Source: CAYVTZ01 sp964454685 (GTDB lineage Bacteria > Bacillota > Clostridia > Christensenellales > Christensenellaceae). Taken from it: a stretch of 36,932 nucleotides of DNA. The notes beneath the pieces are model-generated. The model was not told where the DNA came from. It did not search any database and saw only the letters and a program-made list of their open reading frames with translations. The translations under genes and the position numbers were made by a program. Location of the stretch: the NCBI GenBank assembly GCA_964454685.1, contig CAYVTZ010000032.1:1-36932 (forward strand), written 5' to 3'. Shown one piece after another: positions 1 to 8,212 of the stretch. Position 1 is the stretch's first letter. Every line of letters starts with the position of its first letter.

Positions 1-44
1 GTTCGTTCTCGTATTTTTTTCTTTTGACTATTGACTTTTAATAG

Positions 45-1316
45 TTAGTCTTTCACTTCGCCCAACAGCGCATCACCTTCGCGCGCCGTAATGGTCGCTG
101 TTACCAATGTATTCTCGCTGCCCTGTGGCAGTATCACCCGTGCATACCGCGTGGTATATCCCTGTATTCCACCCAAAACGCGCTGTTCCAGCAAAATTTG
201 CTGCTCGCTCCCCACAAAAGAGTCCAGATATGACGCTTCTTGCTGCTTTGCAATCGCAATCAACTGTCCGGCACGCTCCTTCTTCTGCGCGTTGCAAATC
301 TGCCCGCTCATTTGCGCCGCCTGGGTTCCCTGCCGTTTGGAATACGGGAACACGTGCACCCGCGCAAAGCGCATCCCACGTACAAATGCACAGGTCTGCT
401 CAAATTCCTGTTGTGTTTCTCCGGGAAATCCCACAATCACATCTGTGGAAATCGCCGGATTCTCAAAATGCCGCCGCATCGCCGCAATCAAATCGGCATA
501 TTGCTCTGCGGTATATTTTCGATTCATGCGCGCAAGCACACTGTCGCTGCCGCTTTGCAAAGAGACATGAAAGTGCGGGCATAATTTCTCGATCTGTGCA
601 AACGAGCGCACATACTCCTCTGTAAAGACATGCGGCTCCAACGATCCCAGCCGAATGCGCCGCAGCGCAGAAATCCCGTTCAGCTCGCGCAGCACCTCCG
701 CCAGCTTCTCCCCGCTGTCCACACCATAAGAAGAAATGTGTATTCCCGTCAGTACGATTTCCTGTACGCCGTTTTGCACCAGTCGCTTTGCTTCACTCAC
801 AATGTCAGATTGCCGCCGCGACCGCGCACGACCGCGCACATAGGGAATAATGCAGTAGCTGCAAAAATTGTTGCAGCCCTCTTGGATTTTAATGGTACCC
901 CGCGTCAACTCTCCGCCATCGCTGATCTGCAATTCTTCAAAGCTCTCCGGCTCGTCTGTCGCACAAATCACTTCACCTTGCAAACAACGTTGCACAATGG
1001 AGCAAATCTCCTTGCGCTGCGCCGTACCGACAACCGCATTCACCTCGCCGCCTTCCAGCAACGTCTGCGCCTCCCGTTGCGCCAGACAGCCGCATACACA
1101 CACCACTGCCTCCGCATTGTTACGCCGCGCACGACGAATGAAGTTGCGCGATTTCTTATCCGCGACATTCGTTACCGTGCAGGTGTTGATGATATAAACA
1201 TCCGCGCATTCCTCGAAAGGAACCGCCTCATAACCGGCGCCCTGTAAAAGCTGCATCATGGCATTGCTGTCGTATTGATTAACCTTACACCCAAGCGTTT
1301 CAAACGCAACCTTCAC
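45..1316 (-). CDS. mtaB: tRNA (N6-threonylcarbamoyladenosine(37)-C2)-methylthiotransferase MtaB
   Basis: Radical-SAM methylthiotransferase that adds a methylthio group to t6A37 of ANN-decoding tRNAs. Of 423 residues, the N-terminal UPF0004 domain carries three cluster cysteines (LGCKVN at C10, NTCTVT at C46, CGC at C77). The radical-SAM CxxxCxxC is at C148, C152 and C155 (CNNFCSYC), and a TRAM-like tail ends the protein, which is normal architecture for the family. The frame is open for 30 codons upstream, but homology begins at VKVAFETLGCKVN. A GTG at 1316 overlaps the rsmE stop as GTGA and has GGAG eight bases upstream, so that start is chosen. It is the last gene of a tightly coupled prmA-rsmE-mtaB unit. 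MtaB is favoured over MiaB because of this context and the ETLGCKVN start. Confidence 0.93.
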   Translation of the reverse strand: MKVAFETLGCKVNQYDSNAMMQLLQGAGYEAVPFEECADVYIINTCTVTNVADKKSRNFIRRARRNNAEAVVCVCGCLAQREAQTLLEGGEVNAVVGTAQRKEICSIVQRCLQGEVICATDEPESFEELQISDGGELTRGTIKIQEGCNNFCSYCIIPYVRGRARSRRQSDIVSEAKRLVQNGVQEIVLTGIHISSYGVDSGEKLAEVLRELNGISALRRIRLGSLEPHVFTEEYVRSFAQIEKLCPHFHVSLQSGSDSVLARMNRKYTAEQYADLIAAMRRHFENPAISTDVIVGFPGETQQEFEQTCAFVRGMRFARVHVFPYSKRQGTQAAQMSGQICNAQKKERAGQLIAIAKQQEASYLDSFVGSEQQILLEQRVLGGIQGYTTRYARVILPQGSENTLVTATITAREGDALLGEVKD

Positions 1317-2053
1317 GCGCCGCTCTCCATTTCTTCGTATTGTATCATAGCCATTGCCGCAACACCCGCCGTCTCCGCACGTAAAATCAACTTGCCGAGG
1401 CTGCATACGACCGCCCCTGCCTGCATCAGAGCCTGCGCCTCCTCCGGCGCAAAGCCGCCTTCCGGCCCAATGATCACCATAATCGCTCCCGCATCCGCAT
1501 GCGCTTGCAAAACGCGTTTGATGCTGGTGTTCTTTTCATCTTCGTATGCCAGTAAGTAAAGCGCTTCGCCACTTTGCACCCGTTTCACGAGCTGTGCAAA
1601 GGTCAGCACGCCGCTTACCTCCGGCACCACCGCGCGTCCGCTTTGCTTTGACGCTCCCGCGGCAATCTTCTGCTCGCGTTCCCGCAGCTTTTCTGCGGAC
1701 TTTGCATCCGGCCGCTTGACACAACGCTGAGAGACAAACGGCAAAAAGGCGCTGGCGCCCAACTCCGTGCACTTTTGTACCACGTAGTCCAAATGATCGC
1801 TCTTGATGATTGCCTGTGCAATCGTCACATGTACGTGCGGCTCTGCCTCACACACGCGGCTGTGTTCAATCGTCACCGTAACGTCTGATTCCGAAATCGA
1901 ATCGATCTTACCAAAAAATTCCATGCCGCTGCCGTCGATCAGCACCACCGCGTCCTCCGGCTGCATGCGCAGCACACGCGCGATATGCTTCGCTTCCTGT
2001 CCGGCGATCACTGCACGATCTCCCTCGATTCTTTCTGCAAAAAAGCGCCTCAT
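1313..2053 (-). CDS. rsmE: 16S rRNA (uracil(1498)-N3)-methyltransferase RsmE
   Basis: SPOUT-class methyltransferase that modifies U1498 of 16S rRNA; 246 residues, the usual length. The N-terminal PUA-like domain begins MRRFFAERI and includes QEAKHIARVLRM. The C-terminal trefoil-knot SAM site shows IIGPEGGFAPEEA followed by SLGKLILRAETAGVAA, the RsmE signature. The ATG overlaps the prmA stop as ATGA, and the gene's own stop overlaps the mtaB GTG, so the three genes are almost certainly translated in series. This prmA-rsmE-mtaB order matches yqeT-yqeU-yqeV of Bacillus. Confidence 0.95.
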   Translation of the reverse strand: MRRFFAERIEGDRAVIAGQEAKHIARVLRMQPEDAVVLIDGSGMEFFGKIDSISESDVTVTIEHSRVCEAEPHVHVTIAQAIIKSDHLDYVVQKCTELGASAFLPFVSQRCVKRPDAKSAEKLREREQKIAAGASKQSGRAVVPEVSGVLTFAQLVKRVQSGEALYLLAYEDEKNTSIKRVLQAHADAGAIMVIIGPEGGFAPEEAQALMQAGAVVCSLGKLILRAETAGVAAMAMIQYEEMESGA

Positions 2054-2991
2054 TTACGGTTCTTACAGGCGATTGCGCGCCATTCCCCGTCACTTAAAAT
2101 CTGGATGATGCGGAATCCCTTCTGCTCCAACGATCGCTTTACATCCTCCACGCGAGAGTCGATAATACCCGAACAAATGTACATCCCGTTGTGCCTTAGA
2201 ATGTTCTGTACTTGCTCGTTCAGCAAGATCACAATGTCCGCTATGATGTTTGCTACCACAATGTCTGCGCGCACCTCCGGCTCCAGCGCGTCAAGCAGGT
2301 TGGACTTTCGCACCGTAATGCGATCCTCGCAATGATTCAGCACCGCGTTCTCCCGCGTCACTTCCACCGCTACAGGGTCAAGATCCAACGCGTATACCTG
2401 TTTCGCGCCAAACATCGCCGTCGCCACAGACAGAATACCGCTGCCACAGCCTGCGTCCACCACGCACATGCCTTCTTCAACGTATTCTTCCAGCAGTTGC
2501 ACACACATGCGTGTCGTTTCATGATTCCCCGTACCAAATGCCATGCCCGGGTCAATTTCGATCACATGCTCGCCCTCCAGCGGCTGATACGCCTCCCATG
2601 TTGGCTTGATAACCACCGATTCCGAAACCTTCACCGGTTTAAAATATGTTTTCCATGAGTTTGCCCAGTCCTGCTCATGTACGCGCGCCGTGTGCACCGC
2701 AAGCTCACCCAGCGGGATTCCCAAATCCATCGCGCGCAATTCCCGTAGCTTGTGCTTGATCTGTGTCACTTTCAAAGACTCTGTATCATCACACGGATAA
2801 TACGCCGTCACAGAAAAAGGCACGTATGCCAACACCTCGTCATTGAGGTAATCCCACGGCACCGTATGATCTACACAATTTTTGTTGTCACCTTCCACAC
2901 TCACACCCTGCGCTCCCGCGCTCAGCATGATCTCCGAGATGATCTCCTCCGCCGGCTTCTCCGTCGTGACCCGTACTTTCAACCAATCCAT
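2050..2991 (-). CDS. prmA: Ribosomal protein L11 methyltransferase PrmA
   Basis: SAM-dependent methyltransferase that modifies lysines and the N-terminus of ribosomal protein L11; 313 residues. The N-terminal half is the L11-recognition domain. The catalytic Rossmann fold shows the SAM loop VVDAGCGSGILSVATAMFGA, the acidic LDLDPVAVE strand and the VANIIADI motif typical of PrmA. A TTG two codons upstream is possible, but ATG at 2991 has TAGGA seven bases before it while the TTG is too close to it, so ATG is preferred. It is the first gene of prmA-rsmE-mtaB, 63 bp after ddh, and may share the ddh transcript because no terminator is visible between them. Confidence 0.95.
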   Translation of the reverse strand: MDWLKVRVTTEKPAEEIISEIMLSAGAQGVSVEGDNKNCVDHTVPWDYLNDEVLAYVPFSVTAYYPCDDTESLKVTQIKHKLRELRAMDLGIPLGELAVHTARVHEQDWANSWKTYFKPVKVSESVVIKPTWEAYQPLEGEHVIEIDPGMAFGTGNHETTRMCVQLLEEYVEEGMCVVDAGCGSGILSVATAMFGAKQVYALDLDPVAVEVTRENAVLNHCEDRITVRKSNLLDALEPEVRADIVVANIIADIVILLNEQVQNILRHNGMYICSGIIDSRVEDVKRSLEQKGFRIIQILSDGEWRAIACKNRK

Positions 2992-3054
2992 ATACAAATC
3001 CTACCCATCTAACTCCCTGTTTCCGGCGCATCTGCACCGCCTGCAAATATGCTT

Positions 3055-4029
3055 TTACAGCATTGTAGCACGCAGTTCCTCTGCCGATTGTCTGCACAGC
3101 AACCCCGGCGCAATATCAAACACCGTCTTGCAACCGCAATCGCCTTGCTGCCCCAACCGCACCGCAGCACGCGCATACGCCACCAACACGCTTGCCGTGA
3201 ACTCCGGATTGGAATCCAGCTTTAAACTATATTCCACCGTGTGCGTGTTCCCGTCACCCGTCTTACCGCAGCGAATCACAAACCCGCCGTGCGGAATGCC
3301 GCCGTGGTCGCGGTTCAGTTCCTCCTGAGAGATGAAATGCACCGTTGTGTCATAATCCGCAAAATAGTTGGGCATCGTTACAATTTCCTGCTCGATTGTT
3401 CGGGTGTCCGCGCCCGGCTTCGCCACCACATAACAAACGCGTAAATGTTTTTCTCTTGTGGTGAGTTCGGGGTTCTTTCCGCTGCGCACCTGCGCTAGCG
3501 CCGCTTCCACCGGCACTGTGTATTGCTTGGCGTCCGCAACCCCTTCAATCCGGCGGATCGCATCCGAGTGTCCTTGGCTTACGCCCTTACCCCAAAAGGT
3601 ATAGTCCTTACCTTCCGGCAAAATCGCATTGCCGTAAACACGATTGAGCGAAAACATCCCCGGGTCCCATCCGCAGGAAATAATCGCCACCTTGCCTGCC
3701 TTCTTAGCCACCGCGTCCACCGCCGCAAAGTGCTGCGGAATCTTGGCATGCGTGTCAAAGCTGTCGATTACATGAAAATGCTCCGCCATGGCAGGGGTCT
3801 GCTCCGGCAAATCCGTCGCACTGCCGCCACACAAAATCATCACATCAAATTCATCCTTGCGCGCACATGCCTCGTCCAGCGCATACACCGGCACCCCTTC
3901 AATCGAAAGGCTCGCGGGATCGCGCCGCGTGAAAACGCCCTTGCATTCCATGTCCGCATTTTGCATGATCGCATTGCGCACGCCCTTGCCCAAGTTTCCA
4001 TATCCAATGATTCCAACCCGTATTGGCAT
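3055..4029 (-). CDS. ddh: Meso-diaminopimelate D-dehydrogenase
   Basis: NADPH-dependent enzyme that interconverts L-2-amino-6-oxopimelate plus ammonia and meso-diaminopimelate, giving a one-step route to DAP for lysine and peptidoglycan. The 324 residues match the family length. The N-terminal dinucleotide fold is GIIGYGNLGKG (about residues 7-17). Conserved Ddh blocks follow: ILCGGSATDLPEQTP, DSFDTHAKIP, SCGWDPGMFSLNRV and GKGVSQGHSDAIRRI. ATG at 4029 is preceded by AAAGGAG with nine bases between. The gene stands between dnaJ, which has its own terminator, and prmA, positions that are adjacent in many relatives, so it looks like an insertion into an older operon. Confidence 0.95.
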   Translation of the reverse strand: MPIRVGIIGYGNLGKGVRNAIMQNADMECKGVFTRRDPASLSIEGVPVYALDEACARKDEFDVMILCGGSATDLPEQTPAMAEHFHVIDSFDTHAKIPQHFAAVDAVAKKAGKVAIISCGWDPGMFSLNRVYGNAILPEGKDYTFWGKGVSQGHSDAIRRIEGVADAKQYTVPVEAALAQVRSGKNPELTTREKHLRVCYVVAKPGADTRTIEQEIVTMPNYFADYDTTVHFISQEELNRDHGGIPHGGFVIRCGKTGDGNTHTVEYSLKLDSNPEFTASVLVAYARAAVRLGQQGDCGCKTVFDIAPGLLCRQSAEELRATML

Positions 4030-4091
4030 TCCTTTACACTCCTTTAGGAAAAATTTTACAAATCTTTTATATTAACGCGTACTGGCTCCAA

Positions 4092-4165
4092 GGCATAAAA
4101 CGCAATTTTATGCCTTCTGAGCAAGCTTTGCTTGCTCGACTGACTGAATTTCGAAAAAATCCAGT
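4092..4165 (-). other. Three consecutive hairpins upstream of ddh
   Basis: The 251-bp gap between ddh and dnaJ holds three inverted repeats in a row. In plus coordinates they are GGCATAAAA/TTTTATGCC (4092-4114), GAGCAAG/CTTGCTC (4119-4137) and a slightly imperfect ACTGAATTT/AAATCCAGT (4143-4165). None is followed by a T-tract on the minus strand, so they are not ordinary terminators. They lie downstream, on the minus strand, of a TATAAT-like run near 4185, so they could form part of the ddh leader. Function unknown. Confidence 0.5.
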
Positions 4166-4213
4166 TACTCAATAGTCATTATATTATATCACCACAAAGC
4201 ACCCTTCTTCAAC

Positions 4214-4252
4214 CAAAAAAAGAGCAAAGATATCATTTTGATTCTTTGCTCT
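4214..4252 (-). terminator. Rho-independent terminator after dnaJ
   Basis: On the minus strand a perfect 10-bp stem AGAGCAAAGA/TCTTTGCTCT (4221-4252) with a 12-nt loop runs into seven T residues. It ends the hrcA-grpE-dnaK-dnaJ transcript about 30 bp past dnaJ. Confidence 0.9.
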
Positions 4253-4280
4253 ATTGGCTTGTCAGCGCATTCTATTGAAA

Positions 4281-5384
4281 CTAAAAGATATCGCGCGGTT
4301 TGTCAAAGCTCGCTTCCTTAAGTTTCGCTTTCTCCTCAAACTCTTTCAAAATGCGCTTTTGCTTCTCGGAAAGACGCTTGGGAATCATCACTTTCGCGCG
4401 CACATACAAGTCGCCCATGCGGCTGGAATTTAGATGGGAAATGCCCTTGCCCTTTAATCGGAATACCGTTCCGGGCTGCGTGCCCTCCTCCACCTTGTAG
4501 CGCACCTTGCCGTCCAGCGTCGGCACCTCGATGGTCGCGCCCAGCGTCGCTTGCAGCATGCTGATTTCCATATCCAAATACAAATCATATCCGTGCCGCA
4601 CAAACAGCTTGTGTGGCTTCACTGTGATGTGAATGAGCAGATCGCCATTCGGGCCGTTACGTTTGCCCGCATTGCCTTCACCACGCATCGTCAGCGTCTG
4701 ACCGTCGTCAATGCCAGCCGGAATGTTTACTGCAATGGTGCACTGCTTTTGCACCGTACCCTTGCCCTTACATTCCTCGCAAGGCGTTTCAACAATCGAA
4801 CCTTCACCGTTACAGGTACGGCAGGTTTGCACATTCACAAAGCTGCCAAAAGGAGTTTGCTGCTGTACGCGCTGTTGCCCTGTTCCATTACACGCCGTAC
4901 AAGTCTTACGGCTGATTCCCGCCTTCGCGCCGCTGCCGCCGCACTCCTTGCACTGCTCGGTTCGGTTAATGGTGATCTCGCGCTTTACGCCAAACGCCGC
5001 TTCTTCAAATTCCAAACGCATATTCACGCGAATATCGGCGCCGCGCTGTGGCGCATTCGGGCTTTGGCTGCGCATTCCGCCGCCAAAAATATTGCCGAAA
5101 ATATCGCCGAAATCAAACCCTTCAAAGCCGCCATACCCGCCGCCTTGCCCGCCAAATCCGGCAGCCCCGTCCGCGCTGCCGAACTGGTCGTAGTTCTGCC
5201 GCTTCTGGTCGTCACTCAAGACCTGGTATGCCTCGTTGATCTCTTTGAATTTGTGCGCCGCCTCTTCGTTGTCCTTGTTCATATCAGGATGATATTGCTT
5301 TGCCAACTTGCGATAGGCGCTTTTGATTTCGTTTGCGCTTGCATCTTTTGCTACGCCCAGTGTCTCATAATAGTCCTTTGCCAC
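4281..5384 (-). CDS. dnaJ: Chaperone protein DnaJ (type I Hsp40)
   Basis: Co-chaperone that delivers unfolded clients to DnaK and stimulates its ATPase. The 367 residues show a J domain with HPD at 32-34, a Gly/Phe-rich linker including GGGYGGFEGFDFGDIFG, and four zinc repeats (CKECGGSG, CTACNGTG, CRTCNGEG, CEECKGKG). The C-terminal substrate-binding domains follow. All key residues are present. The canonical start is (M)AKDYYETLG; GTG at 5384 gives exactly that, with AGGA nine bases upstream. Another GTG seven codons earlier is possible. It is the last heat-shock operon gene, separated from dnaK by an unusually long spacer of 319 bp. Confidence 0.96.
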   Translation of the reverse strand: MAKDYYETLGVAKDASANEIKSAYRKLAKQYHPDMNKDNEEAAHKFKEINEAYQVLSDDQKRQNYDQFGSADGAAGFGGQGGGYGGFEGFDFGDIFGNIFGGGMRSQSPNAPQRGADIRVNMRLEFEEAAFGVKREITINRTEQCKECGGSGAKAGISRKTCTACNGTGQQRVQQQTPFGSFVNVQTCRTCNGEGSIVETPCEECKGKGTVQKQCTIAVNIPAGIDDGQTLTMRGEGNAGKRNGPNGDLLIHITVKPHKLFVRHGYDLYLDMEISMLQATLGATIEVPTLDGKVRYKVEEGTQPGTVFRLKGKGISHLNSSRMGDLYVRAKVMIPKRLSEKQKRILKEFEEKAKLKEASFDKPRDIF

Positions 5385-5537
5385 GAACCTCGTTCCTTTC
5401 CACACAGCATCTGTTTGCTTTCAGCCAAAACGGACAACAGTCTCCTGCCATCCGTTTTGCATCTGCTATGCTGATTGTTTAGGCTTCTGCTTTCGGAAGC
5501 CTCCTCTTGCTTTAGATTACCACAAAGATTTCTTTGT
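5385..5537 (-). other. dnaK-dnaJ spacer with two further hairpins
   Basis: This stretch lies between the dnaJ start and the dispersed element described below. It holds CAAAACGGA/TCCGTTTTG (5426-5459, 9-bp stem, 16-nt loop) and AGGCTTC/GAAGCCT (5481-5502). Neither is followed by a T-tract on the minus strand. No ORF is credible here. The structures could set mRNA processing or stability between dnaK and dnaJ, but that is inference. Confidence 0.45.
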
Positions 5538-5702
5538 CAGGCTGTTAAGAAAGTCGCAAGCCAAGGCGCAAGCCTTTGCAAAAGACGAGATTGAATATAC
5601 AATTCATCGAGATTTTTGCATAAGGCGGCAACGATGGAAGCCGTTTCCTTCCTCTAAATTCCATTCAGCGGAAACGGCGGTTGCGGCTTTATCGGCAGTC
5701 TG
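5538..5702 (-). repeat. Dispersed structured element, copy A
   Basis: A 165-bp element that starts directly after the dnaK stop codon and recurs at 23001-23162 on the opposite strand. Read on the minus strand it opens with CAGACTGCCGATAAAGCCGC and closes with CTTAACAGCCTG, which pair imperfectly as terminal inverted repeats (P1). Inside are a stem GCCGTTTCC/GGAAACGGC with apical ATGGAA and a stem GCCTTATGCAAAA/TTTTGCAAAGGC topped by TGAAT/ATTCA. The linker TTCCATCGTTGCCG is identical in both copies. No coding potential is evident. It is either a structured RNA or a small non-autonomous mobile element. Confidence 0.75.
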
Positions 5703-5703
5703 A

Positions 5704-7557
5704 CTATTTTTCGTCCTTCTTGTCCTCATCCACAACTTCATAGTCCGCATCGACTACGTTGTCGTCCGCTTTCTGCTCCTGTCCGCCCGCAGCGCCACCG
5801 GCAGCACCCGCCGCACCTGCGGCATCCGCCTGCTGGTAAATCTTGCCAAAGACATCCATCGAAACCTGTTGCAGCTTCTCCGTTGCAGACTTCATCACAT
5901 CCACCTTGCCGCCCTTGAGCGCTTCCTTGGTTGCTTCGATTTCATCTTCCAAACGTTTCTTGTCCGCGCTGCTCACCTTATCGCCCAAATCCTTGAGCGT
6001 CTTTTCGCTCTGATAGATCAGCGAATCCGCGTTGTTGCGCGTTTCCACTTCCTCTTTGCGATCTTTGTCCTCCTGCGCGAATTTCTCCGCTTCCTTCACC
6101 GCCTTGTCGATGTCCTCATCCGAAAGATTCGTGGATGCCGTAATGGTGATCTTCTGCTCGTTGCCGGAGCCCATATCTTTTGCGCTCACGTGCACGATGC
6201 CGTTTGCATCGATGTCAAATGTAACCTCAATCTGCGGTACGCCGCGCGGTGCAGACGGGATACCCGCCAAAGTAAAGCGCCCCAGCGATTTATTGTATGC
6301 CGCCAGCTCGCGCTCACCTTGCAAAACGTTGATCTCAACGCTGGTCTGCCCATCCGCCGCGGTGGAAAACACCTGGCTCTTTTTCGCCGGAATGGTAGTG
6401 TTGCGATCAATCAATTTGGTGCATACGCCGCCCATCGTCTCAATGCCCAGCGAAAGCGGAGTCACATCCAGCAGCAGCACGTCTTTGACTTCACCACCCA
6501 AAACGCCTGCCTGAATCGCCGCACCCATCGCCACGCACTCGTCAGGATTGATGCCCTTGAACGGCTCTTTGCCGGTAATTCTGTGTACCATGTCCTGAAC
6601 CGCCGGAATTCTGGACGATCCGCCCACCAGCAAAACTTTGTCAATTTCGGAGTTGGAAATGCCCGCATCCGTGATTGCGCTCTTGGTCGGTCCTTCCGTC
6701 GCTGCAACCAAATCCGCTGTCAGTTCATCAAATTTTGCGCGAGTCAGGTTGAGGTCCAAATGCTTAGGTCCGGTCGCATCCGCCGTGATAAAGGGGAGAT
6801 TGATGTTGGTCTGCATCACGCCGGAAAGCTCGATTTTTGCTTTCTCAGCCGCTTCTTTTAAACGCTGTAATGCAATTTTGTCCTGCGCAAGGTCAATGCC
6901 ACTGGATTTTTTGAACTCTGCAACCATCCAGTTCATTACCTTCTCGTCAAAGTCGTCGCCACCCAAACGGTTGTTGCCGCTGGTTGCCAACACTTCAATT
7001 ACGCCGTCGCCAATCTCCAAAAGGGAAACGTCGAAGGTTCCGCCGCCTAGGTCGTACACCAAAATCTTCTGATTGTGGTCTTTCTCCAAACCATACGCCA
7101 GCGCCGCCGCCGTCGGTTCATTCACAATGCGCTGTACATCCAGCCCCGCAATGCGCCCTGCGTCCTTGGTCGCCTGACGTTGCGAATCGCTAAAATATGC
7201 CGGTACGGTAATGACCGCCTGCGTCACCGTTTCACCCAAATAACTTTCTGCGTCCGCCTTCAGCTTTTGCAGGATCATCGCAGAAATCTCTTGCGGCGAA
7301 TAGGTTTTGTCGTCGATCTTCACTTTAAAGTCCGTGCCCATCTCTCTTTTGATGGACATTACCGTGTGGTCAGGGTTGGTGACTGCCTGGCGCTTTGCCA
7401 CCTGACCCACCAGTCTTTCGCCCGTATTGGAAAACGCCACCACGGACGCTGTCGTTCTGTTTCCTTCCGCATTTGTGATGACCACTGCCTCGCCGCCTTC
7501 CATTACGGCAACACAGGAGTTCGTCGTCCCAAGGTCAATTCCGATCATTTTACTCAT
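5704..7557 (-). CDS. dnaK: Chaperone protein DnaK (Hsp70)
   Basis: ATP-dependent Hsp70 chaperone; 617 residues, typical for Gram-positive bacteria. The nucleotide-binding domain shows IGIDLGTTNSCVAV at the N-terminus, then VYDLGGGTFDVSLLEIGDG and VLLVGGSSRIPAVQ. The substrate-binding domain shows DVTPLSLGIETMGG and GIPSAPRGVPQIEVTFDID, and an Ala/Gly-rich lid tail ends in the acidic YEVVDEDKKDEK. ATG at 7557 has GGAGG eight bases upstream. It is third in hrcA-grpE-dnaK-dnaJ, 40 bp after grpE, and so is under the CIRCE operator. Confidence 0.98.
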   Translation of the reverse strand: MSKMIGIDLGTTNSCVAVMEGGEAVVITNAEGNRTTASVVAFSNTGERLVGQVAKRQAVTNPDHTVMSIKREMGTDFKVKIDDKTYSPQEISAMILQKLKADAESYLGETVTQAVITVPAYFSDSQRQATKDAGRIAGLDVQRIVNEPTAAALAYGLEKDHNQKILVYDLGGGTFDVSLLEIGDGVIEVLATSGNNRLGGDDFDEKVMNWMVAEFKKSSGIDLAQDKIALQRLKEAAEKAKIELSGVMQTNINLPFITADATGPKHLDLNLTRAKFDELTADLVAATEGPTKSAITDAGISNSEIDKVLLVGGSSRIPAVQDMVHRITGKEPFKGINPDECVAMGAAIQAGVLGGEVKDVLLLDVTPLSLGIETMGGVCTKLIDRNTTIPAKKSQVFSTAADGQTSVEINVLQGERELAAYNKSLGRFTLAGIPSAPRGVPQIEVTFDIDANGIVHVSAKDMGSGNEQKITITASTNLSDEDIDKAVKEAEKFAQEDKDRKEEVETRNNADSLIYQSEKTLKDLGDKVSSADKKRLEDEIEATKEALKGGKVDVMKSATEKLQQVSMDVFGKIYQQADAAGAAGAAGGAAGGQEQKADDNVVDADYEVVDEDKKDEK

Positions 7558-7597
7558 AAGCTTTTACCTCCAAAATCAATCGTTGTATCTTCAAATA

Positions 7598-8194
7598 TTA
7601 TTTATTAACTTTCACCATGGCATGCCGCAGTACTTTTCCCTTCATGGCATAGCCTTTTTGCAGCACTTCCAAAATCTCATTGGATTGCTTGCTTTCATCC
7701 TCACCCTGCATCACCGCATGATGCACTTCCGGGTCAAACTGTCCGTCCGTCGCAATTTCCTCCACACCAAGGTTTTTGAGGATGTCCGCAAACTGGCGCA
7801 TAATCATACTCATACCATCGTAAAAAGCACCGTCCGTACATTCCACGCACATGGCACGCTCAAAGTTGTCCATCACCGGCAAAAACGCAATCACCGCGTC
7901 TGCGCTGCCATTCTGATAGGATGTTGCCGCAAGCTCTGCGTTACGCTTTTTATAGTTTTCAAAATCCGCGCGCTCACGCTGTAACGCCTGCAAAAATTCT
8001 TCTTTTTCCGTTTCTAGCGCGCAAATCATGTCGTTCACTGTCTGTGCGTCGCCGCCGGAGGTTGACTCTTGCTCTGTCTGCTCCGCTTGTTGCACCTCTT
8101 CGTCCAACACCTCGCGCTCTGTTTCTTCCAACGCTTCTTCTTCCAAAACTACCGTTTCCTGCTCTTCCATTTTCTTGCTTTTCTTCGCCGTCAA
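7598..8194 (-). CDS. grpE: Nucleotide exchange factor GrpE
   Basis: GrpE drives ADP release from DnaK. The 198 residues comprise a highly acidic Glu/Gln-rich N-terminus, a long coiled coil leading to QRERADFENYKKRNAELA, and the beta-wing domain with LPVMDNFERAM and the closing GYAMKGKVLRHAMVKVNK. These are family hallmarks. The start is uncertain. TTG at 8194 has a weak AGGG eight bases upstream and lies 18 bp after hrcA; an ATG at 8170 would remove eight residues but lacks a clear ribosome binding site. Confidence 0.94.
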   Translation of the reverse strand: MTAKKSKKMEEQETVVLEEEALEETEREVLDEEVQQAEQTEQESTSGGDAQTVNDMICALETEKEEFLQALQRERADFENYKKRNAELAATSYQNGSADAVIAFLPVMDNFERAMCVECTDGAFYDGMSMIMRQFADILKNLGVEEIATDGQFDPEVHHAVMQGEDESKQSNEILEVLQKGYAMKGKVLRHAMVKVNK

Positions 8195-8212
8195 TGTTCT
8201 ACCCTGCTTTCT

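Noticed and set aside
1..44. Possible terminator after mtaB
   Set aside because: A weak GACT..AGTC pairing exists, but on the coding strand no T-tract follows it.
5869..6861. 330-codon ORF antisense to dnaK, and similar long ORFs antisense to mtaB, tgt and lepA
   Set aside because: They mirror the codon bias of the true genes on the other strand and lack start signals and recognisable domains.
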